Of a DNA stretch of 64,000 nucleotides, positions 36,693-51,599 are shown piece by piece. The notes beneath the pieces are model-generated. The model made no database searches and had not been told where the DNA came from. It was given only the letters and a program-made list of their open reading frames with translations. Both the position numbers and the translations under genes were made by a program. Where the stretch lies: contig CM041551.1 of NCBI GenBank assembly GCA_023238725.1, positions 6,437,759 through 6,501,758 on the forward strand, written 5' to 3'. This DNA comes from Scortum barcoo (lineage: Eukaryota; Chordata; Actinopteri; Centrarchiformes; Terapontidae). Positions within the stretch are counted from its first letter, which is position 1. Each line of letters starts with the position of its first letter.

Positions 36693-39027
36693 CAGTCGAG
36701 AACATGCTAATGAAAATTATAGAAGGGTCACGATGTGGAGCAGTCCCCCTTTCTGCACACATCTTTGTGACTATAATCCCGGCACAAATCAAATCCCACC
36801 ACCATATTGAACCTGGATAATTGCAGACAGGGGTCTGATAAGCCCTTGTAATGGAACTCTGTCAATCACTTCATGCCATATACCCCTCTCTCCTGGGTGT
36901 TTGCTCAAATTGAATGAAGAAATCCAGGAGCCACTGACATTTAGGTCTACTGCACTGCTGATTGTGGGAAGAATGTTCTGGTTTAATTTCATTAACTGAG
37001 AGAAAGTAAAAGCAAATTTGCCGTATGAAAAGCAATTATGGCGCTGCTGACTGGAGCTTTTATGCTCTGAAAAGGTCCTCCTCTCATTGTCTGACCGAGT
37101 GCAGAAGAGTTCCCACGATTTACTGCACAAGGTATTTATCATGCAAGCAAAACACTGGCCTCATGGTGGGAAATTATTTACCCTCAAGGTCACCGTCACC
37201 CAAACTGTAGGATTTCAGGATAACTCATCAACTGTCATTCATTTAACTGAAGTTGTTCAAGTGATGTGTTGCCTCCTGTGTCAGTGTGACAAGTGTAGAA
37301 TGACAATTCGCAAAAGCTGCAGTTTATCAGACAGTGGACCACAGAGACGGAGACCTGCATTCATCAAGGTCAGATGCTTGATTACAATTAAACAGATAGT
37401 ACTGTAATAAAGGAGGACAATAGGCTAAATAAAAACAGATGTGTTGGATTGAGAGCAGTTACAAATGAAATCAATATAATCTAACACAAAACAGTTTGTA
37501 AAAATTATACAGGGAACCCACTGTTATCGTTTTAAATGAGAGAAAAATCAGTGCACCTGCATTGATGGTGATGCCTGTAATTTAAATACAGCAATACTTG
37601 AAAGATCAGCTGGTGTTGGACAAATTAGTTGAACATTTAGAAATCAGAGTTTGAAAGATAGAATAAAGCACATCTGGGTTTCTTACTGGTACAAATATTG
37701 CAAGAGTACTGAAGAGCGTGTGCACTTCATCATTTACTGCCGCTGCTCCTTCACTGGGAGCTGCAGTTGATCATCATTTGCAACCACAGCGGCCTTACTA
37801 ATCACATGGAATTTATAGACCAAATTGTCATCTATTTCCACAAGCTATTAAATAATTGAATATCTGATGTATGAATGCGTGTAGATGATTAAAGATGATT
37901 AAAGAAAGCTGACTGGGAGCAAAGAAAAAGCGAGCCAGGAGTGGAAGTAGTTTGACACAGCTGATAAGGTCATTCTTCACTTTTAAAATGACAGGGGGAA
38001 TATTTTCAAATAATCTAAATGGAAAATGTAGAATCTGTGAAAGCCTTTCATGGTGGGAGACACAACAGCACTCTTCCTAAAGGCGGCATTTTATAGGGAA
38101 TGGATGACCATTATTTCTAAATGAGAATAAATTACAGTACAAAGTGTCTATAAATGAGAACAGATGAACTATGAATATCGCTCAGTGGCACAGCTGTTCA
38201 GTCACACAGATTCCTTGATTTTACAGAAGGGGGCATGCTTGACAATCAAAATTTGACACTTGAACACTATCACACATTATCTTTCCCCAACTGAAGAAAC
38301 CTAATAGCTGATGGAAGCCAGAGACAGAGGCAGAAACCCAGGTAGACAACAGTGAGCGTGTAATAATTAGGTTTGTTGGAGAGATTAAGCTATTAGGTTA
38401 CACACCTCCTTTTGACTGCCTGATATAGATGCAGTGGACAGGAATCATTTTTCTGTCGGCTAAAACCACCTCTGACCAAAGGTGTACGACAGAGAGAAAA
38501 TTGGATTTGAATTGAAATGGTGTGTGAAAAAAAAAAAAGCAAAATCAGGCTTTCTCTGTATCACAAAACTGCCATTTTACATCCTGAAACCTGACGAGTT
38601 TTGAAAAACTGGGGATGACTAATACCCAGGATGTAAGATTATCTGTTGCAGTATTGATAAGACAACAGAACAACAGAAAAACAAATTTGTTTCGGTTGTG
38701 TAGTTCCGTGTATGAAAGGACAAAATGACCGTGGTGATGACTGAATATCTGTCATATTTGTTCTGGTTGTGGCAGAAGGAGCGGATCATTCGCTGGTTTG
38801 CTGATACCGAAACAGTTATGCATCATTGTACCCTATGAGGAGTGTCTGGTACTGGTGAAGTGGTTAAAGAAGGGATAAAAATGTCCTGAAGTTTATAAGA
38901 TCACACTTTATGGAAGTGTGTGTGCTGATAGATAACTCAATAATAAATATCTGTGTCTCTTTGTTTTATAATCTTTAGTGTGCAGTTTCTAAACTCAAAG
39001 TCATTGAAGTCGTCCCTGTGATTCCCC
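36693..39027. other. unique non-coding sequence
   Basis: No exon or transposon recognised. The 117-codon minus-strand frame at 36,789-37,142 has no identifiable domain. A small tandem GATGATTAAA pair lies near 37,886-37,906 and an A run at about 38,528-38,539. Confidence 0.5.
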
Positions 39028-39357
39028 AACATGTGATGTTCCAGTTTAAATGAGACTAAGATGATAGCCCTGCACAGGACAGCTGTCTTTATCCTGCTCT
39101 GCAAATATTCTGTCCATTTCTGCCTGCACAGTGGAGGTCCATGTTTTTTTATCTGTCTTTCATTGTGTAGTATTAATAAGGAGATGCACACTTGCCAGTA
39201 AAGACAGAGAAATTACACTTTTCTCCTCTGCATTAAACTTAACACTTTGATTTGATTTCTTTAGATCATTTAGATTAACTGTCCTGTTTAGTCACTGTGA
39301 GCCAGCGCAGCACCGACTTATTTTGTGCTTTATTTTGTGTTACTTTGTTCAGCAGCT
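39028..39357. repeat. 330-bp direct duplication, copy 1
   Basis: Identical to 39,892-40,221 except for one substitution (T at 39,261 versus G at 40,125). The offset is 864 bp throughout, with no indels. It begins AACATGTGATGTTCCAG and ends GTTCAGCAGCT. Flanks diverge sharply on both sides. There is no terminal inverted repeat or poly-A, so it is not an obvious transposon. Confidence 0.95.
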
Positions 39358-39891
39358 GTTAAAATACTTTTTTCCCTATCTCACATTCCTACTTTGTTAA
39401 TTTCACTGAATCATTCTTCTTCTCCGTTCGACTGCCAAACAGCATCTATCACCTTCTCACCTTGCTGTGTGTCTACTTTTACTTGGGGGGTGTTATCGCA
39501 GATATTTTTAGAAAATTTCATTTTCACATTTTATTTTCTGCCATGGTTTAGGTTTAAAAGGCACCTTGCTTGGCTGGATGGTAATAAGAGTCCCCAGAAT
39601 CTTTGTGCTGTTGACTTACATGAAGTCACATGCAGACAACAAGGCTTTGGAAATCTACGAGTTGCTTGTGAGACATTTGTTGCCCCTAGACCACACAGCG
39701 GATCAAATGTATAACACACTGCAGAAAACAATAGGGATTCATTAAAACTGAACCTCTGCACATGCATTATTTTCTACAGATTTATTTAAACCTGCCCCTA
39801 TTACAAAAACTGAACACAGAAGCACAAGCCTCATTTCACACAGTTTGTGGATGCAAAAACACCCCTGAACATTAGTTTACGTATCTGAAAA
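39358..39891. other. 534-bp spacer between duplicated copies
   Basis: Unique sequence with no similarity seen to either outer flank. A 129-codon plus-strand frame at 39,325-39,714 starts inside copy 1 and has no recognisable domain. Confidence 0.6.
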
Positions 39892-40221
39892 AACATGTGA
39901 TGTTCCAGTTTAAATGAGACTAAGATGATAGCCCTGCACAGGACAGCTGTCTTTATCCTGCTCTGCAAATATTCTGTCCATTTCTGCCTGCACAGTGGAG
40001 GTCCATGTTTTTTTATCTGTCTTTCATTGTGTAGTATTAATAAGGAGATGCACACTTGCCAGTAAAGACAGAGAAATTACACTTTTCTCCTCTGCATTAA
40101 ACTTAACACTTTGATTTGATTTCTGTAGATCATTTAGATTAACTGTCCTGTTTAGTCACTGTGAGCCAGCGCAGCACCGACTTATTTTGTGCTTTATTTT
40201 GTGTTACTTTGTTCAGCAGCT
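39892..40221. repeat. 330-bp direct duplication, copy 2
   Basis: Partner of 39,028-39,357, same orientation, one mismatch in 330 bp. Either a recent duplication, gene conversion, or an assembly artefact of a contig overlap or haplotype merge. The sequence alone cannot decide. Confidence 0.95.
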
Positions 40222-43200
40222 ATTTGTTGCCCGGCCCACCAATCATGGAGGAAGTGAGATTTCACCGATTGCGCCGTGTCGGTCGAGGTTCCACAACAGC
40301 TGTCATTACACAAGGCCGTGGCTGTTTATGGTGCCATACCACTAATTTATCACGTGCATCTTTAAACCATCATCGCTGTCATATCTCAACTGTCGTTATT
40401 AGACTTCAATCACTGATTAATGCATAGAGCTCATATAGAGACAGCTTTTACAAAGTGCTTCACAATTCAGGATAAGTTGAAAAAAAACATTAACAGTGAG
40501 GCGATGGCTCAAATGTAGGTAAAATTAATCTTATAAGTACTAAATATAAAATTCGGTGTGTAACGCTTCTTTGATTGACATTTCACAGAACTCTGTACAG
40601 GCTTCGAAAATAAAAACACAGTCAGTGAAATTGCCCTTGTATTTCATGTCTACCTCATCATAAAGACTACGGGAATATGAGTAACATCAGACATAAAGTG
40701 TGTGCACCTCACAATGAGCTAGACGCCAACATAGCTAAAGGTGCCTTGTGGAGTTTTTTTTTGTACAAACTAAAGTGCACTGTGGAAATCCTTGAGCTCA
40801 AACAAATATGCTGATGGCACTTCTGATGGCATTGCTAAAATAACTAAATTAGAAATGAAAAAAAAAATAGTTAAATAGATGAAAAGCAGATGGCAAGGAC
40901 TTCAGGTTGTGATCAGCTTCAAGTTGAACTCCACATTGAAATGACTGCAATACAACTACAGGTAACTGAGCCTTTGTATTTATTTCACTGCATTTACCCC
41001 AGTGCTGTTTTGAAACATCAGATATATCAACACCATCTCACCCTCCCCTCTCCCCTCTTGTCTTTGATGCGTCCTATTATGTCACTCCATCTCCTTTTCA
41101 TTCCCAATCAAACTTGTTTCATGACTCCTGTTACATTTGTGATTTAATTTGCTGTGTGTATGTGCGTGTCTGCTACCTCTCTCCCTCCCCTTTCTGCCTC
41201 TGGCTTCCGGTGCACTCTCATCGTATACCGTCTCAGACCCCCGAGGTGCTCCGACCACTGAATTTCTGCCTGTTTGAAAACTGTGCCTGATCTGTTATAT
41301 CACTGTTTAATGACTGCTAATTTCTTACATGCACTATTGTCTTTGCTTTCTCTTCTTACAAAAAACAAATTTAATGGCAGACAAATTGTATTTTCTGTAG
41401 AAAATGTCTTCACATCCTGTAGACTTCAGTGGATTCAGAGTGAATGTTTTGCTGAGCCCTGGGTGAAACTCTCTTTAATGTCATCAGCTGATTTGAGATG
41501 TAAGTCTTCAGATTTAAACATCCCATTAGAATTCAATGGATGGTATAAGTATGCAGAAAAAAAGGCAGTGGGTTTGCTGAGGACGAATGCTAAGCTGTTT
41601 AAGCTATGCAAAGGCAGCTCACCATTGCCAGAAACACATCATTTACTCGGATCTGCAGAATCTTAATTTGAAGCCCTCGTAAAACCGACCCGCTCCCCTT
41701 CCGATACCCCCTGCAACCACTGACCACACACATGCACGCCCACACTCATTTTTCTTTGCCTCTGAAAATAGTAGCAATTGTGGGGGAGCCGGCCACTGCA
41801 CTTTAAACAAACCCAAAACAAAACTGGAGGGTGAGACGAGAGGCAAAAACTTACGGAAAGAGCGCTGGAAAATCAATCATGGCCTTTATATCCACAGCTT
41901 CAGCTCCAAAGCGTCCTGCTGCTTGAGTGCCATGGGCCGTTCTCTCTTTTCTTCCCGTGAACGTGCCCCCTCCGAGGTGGTAGAATAGTCTGAGTGCATG
42001 GTAGAGGTCACTACCAACCCACCTGTATTTCTGTCAGAGCCACAACAACTCTGGCAAACCTCGCCGGTCCGAGGGAGCGCTGTGGATTAAAACATGTTGG
42101 ACACACAGCGAGCTATCAGCGCACATAGGTGAAAGAGAGGGACCGGGAGCTTCTGAATGGCTCCCTGTAGCTGCACTGTGTCCAGGTAAAATGTGTTGCC
42201 CTGAGCGGGCCATGTCAGAACCATCAGGGTGCAGAAATATTTTTAGACATTAGAAAATGTTCTGGGCACTTAGAGGAATCAGTAGCAAATAGTTTATGTC
42301 CAAGCTGGTAACAGAGTAACATATTTATTTATCAGATATATACCAACACATTCTCAGATGTTAAGTATAATTATTCAGAAACAAATGGCAGCACGAATGT
42401 AGACAGTGATACAAACACTGTATTTTACATGCTGCAGGGTTGTGAGCACATAGACAGTAAGACTGTCCAAAATCTGATGTTTCAGCATGCTGCGTCTGCT
42501 CCTTCTGTACCGATCACAGTGAGGGTCAGGTTTAGCTAACATGTTAGATGGACTTCTGCGACCCGAGCCCCTGTGCCATCGTGATAGGGAACGCATCGCA
42601 GTTCAGCACCCTCCCCGCTCAGCTCTTCTTCTTTTCTCTCCCACAGATTGATTTAGCCGCTATTATCGCTCCTCTATTCAGAAATATGCAAACCCCCAGC
42701 CCTCGCAGCCTTCCCTGAGCCAAGAGCAGTTTCACCAGTGAGATGTCTCAGATATTCAAACGCTCGACTTAAAATAAGGAAAATAAAAGATAAAATTATT
42801 TAAATGTGAAGAAATTGTGGAATTTATAGGTCCAGATAAGCAGCCACTGTCTGTTGTGGAGGACACTGACTTCAAACATTACATATTACACTTTGAACGG
42901 AGAGTTAACATGAAAAGAGCCGCAGTATCGACTTTGTCTTTTGATAACACCAATTATACTCCAACAGAAACTTTTTTTGTTTTTAAATTTTTAACTAAAG
43001 TGCTGGTAACCTGCGGCAGGAGCGGGGCAGACTTTTAGCTTTATGTAATAAAACGACAGCAGAATATTTTACAGGGCTAAATGAGAATCAGGCCCAGTGA
43101 GAGGCCCTTGGGGCCAAACTCTGCCAGGTTGCTGGTCTCAGCAAAGGCCTTCCTCGCCAAGTGTGTCTCATTAGAGACACTGGGAAATGTCACAGGATGG

Positions 43201-45988
43201 CTTGTTGGGTAAAAGAGGTTGACCTGGCTCACCAGTGGAACTGTTCTGGGAACCTGCAGTTAGTAATGTGGAGGCCTCTGAATATTGTTTCACACTTTGA
43301 TCTAGTAGCCATGTGTGGGGCTTTTGTACTTCTGTTATTTTGCTCGGAGTTGTGCGTTTGGGAGTTAGGTAGGAGAGCCCGACATTAGTCAGTGGCACTT
43401 CTGCAGGACTGAGTGGAATAAGGAGGATGCAAGGGCAGATGAAAAAGTCCTTGGGAGGGATTCTAGTATAATATTGCATCACTCTTTCTGTGTTTATAAT
43501 TGTGCTTCGTGAAACACAATGAGGGGAGATGAGAATTCAAAAAGGGTCCATGGCGAATGATGAGAGAATGACAAAACGATGCCCCGTACATTCTGACAGA
43601 GATGGAAATGAGATGCAGTTGGGCCGGGACAAAGACGAACCTCCAGGGAGAGGCGGTGAGAAACTTTAATGAATTCTTATTTTGCAAGGCCGCCTATTGT
43701 ATCTCTCATGTCGCTTGACAGGTGCACTCGTCACTCTTTTGAGGCAGTCGCGTGAATTGTTGCAATCTGTTTATGCCAAAAGGGGAGGAAAGCCACACAA
43801 AGAGATGGAATTAAGCTTGAAAGAGTTAGCAGTCTCGTATTGTTTATATACTGATATTTTGGCCTACTGAGCAATAAGCAGGAGTGGAAAGTGTTTATAT
43901 ATATTCACGCGGCTGCTGCAGTGAGACGCAGAAAATAACAGACAATACAGAACAATAACTAAATGAACTAAGGTCATAATTGCTTTGATAAAACTCTGTT
44001 TGAGATAACTTACAAGTGTTATTGTGACCCTAGGACCATCTGAGATGCTGTATTTTTTACACTTCTCAAGGTAAATCGATAGCTTTTATTTAAACGTAAA
44101 CACCAGGTTATACAACAGGGTCAACGCGCATGACGTGGCCATTACCCTTTGGCAGACATGGAAGAAGGGGGCAGTCTAGTTTATGACAAGCCAAAATGTT
44201 TTCAATTAATTTCTTCAGCATTATATTTAACTCTTTAACATGTATGTGTACCCTTTAACCCCATGAGTTTCTGAGACCTCTACATCATCAGTGTGATATT
44301 TTTTTCTTCCTGAAAAACCTGATGTATAAAATACAAAATAACCGAAAAATAAAGAAAAATGCTGAATGTAGCAAAAATTATACAAATAAAAAAATCATAT
44401 GTGTAAATTGTTTTTTTTTTTAAAATTTTTTTTTTATTTGTCAGAAAGTTCAATAAACACTTAAAAAAAACTCCAGAATTTTCTGGCAATTATTTCATGG
44501 TTCAGGCTTTACAGGGTTAAGTGTGGTGCAGTAGATACAGCGGAGCGGCAGTAGAATAAACTTCACAGTTTTTTTCATTGTACTAAATCGATAAATCCAT
44601 CTTCTTCTTAAATGGATTAAATTGGGATTATATATATTTTTTTATTAATCTATGAACTCTTATTGCATCATTTAGTTTTATGCTCATTATATCTGTATTG
44701 GATCAATATTCAATATTTCTGTGCTTGTGTTGATGCCTTCCTGGGTTTACACTACATGGATGCTCCTGTGTTTGGCTTCAGAGCTCCTTTTCTGCTTAGC
44801 TTGTCCTCACGACTGACAAATGACCTTTCTTAAAGTGGGTTATCACCACACGGCTTACCAGTCTGACCGAGTACGACCCTCTGACCCACCCATCTCAACA
44901 TTCTCGGCACTAGGTGGGTGACAGCTCCAATAAACCTTAAATGATAAATGTCTCGCGCAGCTGTTGGCGGTGCATTCCTTCTAAAGCATGTCAGGCTTAT
45001 TGTGTAAACAGGGATTGCTCAGTGAACACTCATTTGCTGGCCAATGCACTTAGAAAAGGAACAAAACAAAATGTTTACAAGTGAAAATTGTGTTTGAGAG
45101 TGCCAGTAGTGCTGATTTGGATATTTGGAACTGGGAACCTGCACCAAAGAGAAGGAAAAGCTGGAATACGCACATATTTACTTTTTATGCAACAACATAA
45201 CTGCTTCTCAACAAAGTAAAAGTAACAAGAAGGAGTGCTGTTTCTGTGTCATGTAGGCTGTGCTGTCCTGCATGGAGTGTTTTCATGGGTGTATTCTGTG
45301 TATGGATGTGCTGAACTGTATTAACTGACCATGGATTTTTTGATGCCACTCTACTTGATCTGTTTACCTTGTTACAACCCTGAAGTGATGCTGTGGGAGG
45401 GGACAGCCAGCCAGAATACAAAGACCACAGTCAGATAAAAACACTGCATAAATCCCATTAAGCAAATGGCTGCTGCACACAGCTACGACCAGGAGAAATC
45501 CTCTTAAAAATAATGTCAGTCATAACGCAGAGCCAAAACAGGTCAATGTGCAACTATGAAAAATGGACAGTGCGTCTTCACCAATCAAATGTCACAATGT
45601 ATAGAGGGCTCTTAACGTAAAATTGCAGGTGTCTTGTTGCAGCAGAAATTGCAAGTTCAAGGCAACTGATTGTTAGAGACACCTCAATGCCAGAATTCTG
45701 CCACGTCTGATTGCTATCATTAGTGCTCACTGCTCATTAGTCGTGAGAGCAGCTGACAATAGTAAGTGTTGATTTCTGACAATGACTTTTGAAAAGCAGT
45801 AATAGCAATAGGAAATGAGACAAAAACTGCCTGAATCTGGATTAATCTGTAAACATCAGTATTTGACCATTTATTTTTCTTTTTTTATGGCTAGTAACCA
45901 AATTACATGGCACTGAACTTTGACCAATCAATCAAAAAGTGCAAACAGTGCAATCATACAAAAAATGTGTATGTGTGTGTGTGTATAC
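40222..45988. other. unique non-coding sequence
   Basis: No gene recognised. A short TTTTACAAAGTGCTTCACAA motif at 40,446-40,465 resembles a fragment common in fish repeats but is too short to classify. A 130-codon plus frame at 41,274-41,666 has no recognisable domain. The block at 44,400-44,475 is extremely A/T-rich. The repeat-free stretch at 44,910-45,060 may be conserved non-coding DNA. Confidence 0.45.
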
Positions 45989-46190
45989 AGTGGTGTGAAA
46001 AAGTGTTTGCCCCCTTCCTGATTTCTTATTTTTTTGCATGTTTGTCACACTTCACACTTCTGTTTCAGATCTTCAAACAAATTTAAACATTAGTCAAAGA
46101 CAACACAAGTAATGGCCCTGTGTGAAATAATAATAACTGGTTGGGAAAATAAGAAATCAGGAAGGGGGCAAACACTTTTTCACACCACTG
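45989..46190. mobile_element. 202-bp MITE with about 44-bp TIRs, TA flanked
   Basis: The left end (45,989-46,032) starting CAGTGGTGTGAAAAAGTG and the right end (46,146-46,190) are reverse complements over about 44 bp, differing by one C in a C run. Both ends are flanked by TA (45,987-45,988 and 46,191-46,192), the Tc1/mariner target duplication. The 113-bp interior encodes nothing. It is a non-autonomous, deletion-derived element. Its termini differ from those of the neighbouring Tc1-like copy, so another transposase must have moved it. Confidence 0.9.
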
Positions 46191-46207
46191 TATATACACA
46201 CACATTA

Positions 46208-47916
<1,709 letters not shown>

Positions 47917-47929
47917 TATATTCCTATGA

Positions 47930-48021
47930 GAGTGGAGTGTGCCCTGCCCTTCGCCCAATGACAGCTGGGATAGGCTCCAGCACCCCGCGACCCTGTGAGA
48001 CAGGAAATGGATGGATGGAGT
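47930..48021 (+). mobile_element. L2/Maui-type LINE 3' tail
   Basis: Sense-strand order GTGCCCTGCCCTTCGCCC, AATGACAGCTGGGATAGGCT, CCAGCACCCCGCGACCCTG, then AATGGATGGATGGAG matches the widespread fish L2-type LINE terminus, ending in a short TGGA repeat. Only the last 90 bp remain. It starts just after the Tc1-like element, separated by about 12 bp. Confidence 0.75.
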
Positions 48022-50865
48022 CCTAAGGTAACTGTTCTGTTTCTAAAAACAATTCAGCATAACTCAGACAAAATTTGAAATGATTGGTTGAGGTAATTTT
48101 GTTGAGCCATGAAATTTCAACTACTTTACGTTTTCCTGGTTCAAACATTTTTTTTTTAAATCAATATAATAGTGACTGATGGCTCTGACATTTTCTCTGT
48201 GTCTGCTTCAGTGCTTGAGAATAAGGCAGGGTTCAAGGTATTGCAGTCAAGATGTACATTTATTTTGGCATACGGAGTTCACTGTGAAATTCACTCTATT
48301 CTGTCAAGATTTTAAAGATCAATATTTTTTAAGCTTTTGTGTCTCATGCTGTCTAGTCTAATGTTTGCATCTATGAAATGTGCAGACAAAGTGTTTAAAA
48401 TATGATACCTTTTGATAATGAAATAAAATAACTGCGAGACAATTGAGCTGTCCTGCAACAAATGAAACCGGCTGTGTCGTGAGATGAGTGGAGTTCATGT
48501 TGTATGTGGAGACTGAGAAGTTAGAATGACCAACAGTTGGACCAAGCGAGGGGAGGATTTCTTTGATAGCAACCCACAGTTCTGCAGAGAATTCAAAAGA
48601 CTAAAGACATTAAAGCAGTCAGCAGTTCTGAGATTTTTAGACAGATGTGTGTTTAAGACAGAGTTAGCAGCTGTTCTAAAGTGCCTAAAACTCACATCTG
48701 GGAGACAGTTGTGAGTTGAGGCTGATGTTTATCTGTCTGGTGAGGGATCACATGTGATGAGCATCACGGAGGACAGTGCAGAGTAGAGAGTGTGCTCGAG
48801 CTGCAAGACAAGACTGGGCAGTTTTGTACAGTTTTCAAGGATAAGGATTGATTCCCTCTAAGATGTTTGATTAATACGGGCAGAGATGTCTGCGTGGGGC
48901 CATGGAGGCAACAGCTGAGAAGGAGCCCGAAGCAGGGCGATATGACAGCAGGGATTTTGAGAGGAAGGGTGGGTCCACAGCAGCTCACACACATACTTTA
49001 TAGACGTACAGCATGTGGGACCTATGAAGGAAAGGATTAGGGAAAGGAGAGGACTGGAATCAGCAGGGCAAAAAAAAAAAAACTAGCAAAAATGACAAAC
49101 ATAGGTCATTCAGTAATGTACAACCTGTAACATCTCCATCTGTATCTTCTTATCCTGTCACATTTTCCTGGAAGTACACACCAATGACATGTATTAATGC
49201 AGGTCTGAGGCTCTGCACCCACATTGTGAAGTATTTTAAAATGACTTCTATTGTAATGTCATTGTCAAAGTCCATTGTCTTTTATCAGCTTAACCAGCAG
49301 AGAACAAAAGGTCACATCTTTGCGGGTGGTGGCAGGTGATTGTGGTTATGGGATGTGTGTGTGTGTGTGTCTTTCTGCATACAAAATGTATGGTGCGAGG
49401 ATTAAAAGCACAGTGTATGTAAAACTCAGAGGAGTAAAAAAAAAAAAAAAAAACCCTCCCTTCTGCTAATCCACTCATCTGATGTGACCAGATGATGTGG
49501 CGTCGCAAAGTCACTTTAATCAGTTATAATGAAGTTTGAATAGAAAGGATGCAGCCCAGGCTTCCACCGCCTCTCCAGCTGTGTCTCCTGGCTCACATCA
49601 ATAAGAGCCCAACGAGCTTGTGCTGCTGATTCATCCAGTCGGAGATTTAACTTTCACTTTGGTCACTCGGGTTAGTTTCAGTGTACGTATAGAGGTAATT
49701 AACACAGTTTCTCTGCAAGAGGAAGTGGGTATCCTACCTTGAGCAGACATATTGCCTCTGGCTGTCTTACCTAACATTTTCAAACGGATTAGGAGGAAAT
49801 CATGATCAAAGGTGGGGGGATTATATTGGACGTTTGGGGCTGATGGGTAGGGGTTACATGTGGACCTCGACGTACCTATGCTTCACAGTCAGGTGCTGAC
49901 CTAGATGTAGAAGGTTGGGTAAGGAGACAGGCGTCAGAGAAAGCCATCAGTAGCATTGTGTTATAAATAGGGGAAGAGGCTGAATCACTCATGACTCCAA
50001 TAAGATGCCTGGGTGTGTCAATATCACAAACGTAGGGCATTAATCAAATTGTTGCAAACATACAGCTTCAGGCTTTTGATGCCAAAACCTCAACATTCAA
50101 AGAATGTGAATCTGTGGAAATCTATGTGGATCTCCAGGGTTGTGCCAGGTTCCTTTACATAATGTGAGTGGACGACATGTCAGGTCAGCATGACAAAATT
50201 TAATCGCCGCCAATGTCGGACACAGGAGGAAGGCTTTTACTGTAATTCAAAATCAAAGGAATAGCTTTGTCGTGTGGCCAAAGCTTAGGGGAAGATTTTC
50301 CTGTAAAGCTCTGAAAACATTAAAACAATGTTTCTACTGTACCATCTCCAAATTAAAATGTTAGTGTCCTGACTATCCTCTCATCCCCATGTATGGAGAG
50401 GGATTAACTTGGCAGAGAAGATTCGGACCATGACTCACCTCGGTCAAAGCCCATTCCATTAGTGAAGGACATGACGCAGTTTTTCAAGTTTAATAATACC
50501 ATTGTTGATTTTGATTAAATAATGTACATTCCTGCTGCATTTCAGAAGTATTTACCACAATAAAATAAATATGAATAAGCAATCGACCGCTATATGACAA
50601 TACTGCTGAGTCGAATTAGCAAAAAAGTCACTAACACGGCACAATGAGAGCAGGGGAGGTAATTCAGCAAGATAAGTCATTTGCTTTATGTGGTGCTGTA
50701 GACTGTTTCTTCCACAAGACTTTATTAGCTGCAATAATACTCCAAGTACCGAAGTACTTCACATAAAAAAATGACAAAACAGGTTTTAAACGCTATGGCT
50801 GAATATGAAATATACAATCAAATGTCTTACTTTTTTAAATGTCAGTCCTGGAATTGAAATTGTGA
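48022..50865. other. unique non-coding sequence with simple repeats
   Basis: Holds an A run at about 49,070-49,082, a GT tract at 49,354-49,371, and an A run at 49,436-49,453. No exon is recognised. The stretch at 49,555-49,680 is of mixed composition and repeat-free. Confidence 0.5.
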
Positions 50866-50869
50866 AAGC

Positions 50870-51125
50870 AAGAGTTTGACATTTTGGAAAATACGCTTTG
50901 CTTTCTTGCCAAGTATAAATGAAGAGACCACTGTTAGCTTAGCTTAGCATAAAAAAACAAATATTCTGGCTGCAAACTAAAAAAAAAAAACACACTAAAC
51001 CAAAACATCCAAGACTCACTATTCAAAATGTTACATCTTCAATAAAGTGTTAAAATGATTTGGATTAATTTGTGGTTGGGACCATGGATTTCCTGAAATG
51101 AAAAGTCAGGTTGCCGGGCTACCAA
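50870..51125 (+). repeat. decayed percomorph-type dispersed repeat (second family)
   Basis: Diagnostic pieces are TTTGACATTTTGGAAAATAC, CTTTGCTTTCTTGCCAAG, GTTAGCTTAGCTTAGCATAA and later GTCAGGTTGCCGGGCTACC. I know this order from a common percomorph interspersed repeat that contains the GTTAGCTTAGCTTAGC motif and ends with a long inverted segment. This copy is diverged, and its class is not determined. Confidence 0.5.
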
Positions 51126-51599
51126 ACAGAAACTTTTAACTCTCAGCAAAGGATTTGAATTTAATATAGTAAAATGCTTTTAGACTTAAATCCGGTTTTG
51201 GTATGCGTACCTCCCACAATGGTGCCTACAAAAATCAAAATCCACTTCACACACTGGTGGGAGTCTCCGTTCATGCCTGACGGCAGCAGAATAGGTTAAT
51301 TCACAAGTTAACCACAATTGTGGCCGGTCTCTTGACTGTGGTGGATGAGAAGCAGTTCATCACAATGTAATATTTAACAGCCAACTGAAGACTGAGGCCT
51401 TCGTGTATCCAGAGAGCATTTGCTGCAAAGTGCAGCACCGTAACATCAATAAAATATGGGCTGTGCACGAGATGATGGCACACTCCTGGAGGTTGCAACA
51501 GCACTGTCAAATGTTTCTCTAAACATTAAATTAATTCAAATGATGGAAGTTTAGGACTGGCAATTGCATACACCTAATATCTGCACAAAACACTCTCTT
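51126..51599. other. non-coding sequence, possible left flank of decayed Tc1
   Basis: Nothing recognised apart from possible degraded terminal sequence of the neighbouring Tc1-like element after about 51,580. Confidence 0.4.

Noticed and set aside
41274..41666. 130-codon open frame as a gene
   Set aside because: No recognisable motif, AT-rich context, and no conserved domain pattern.
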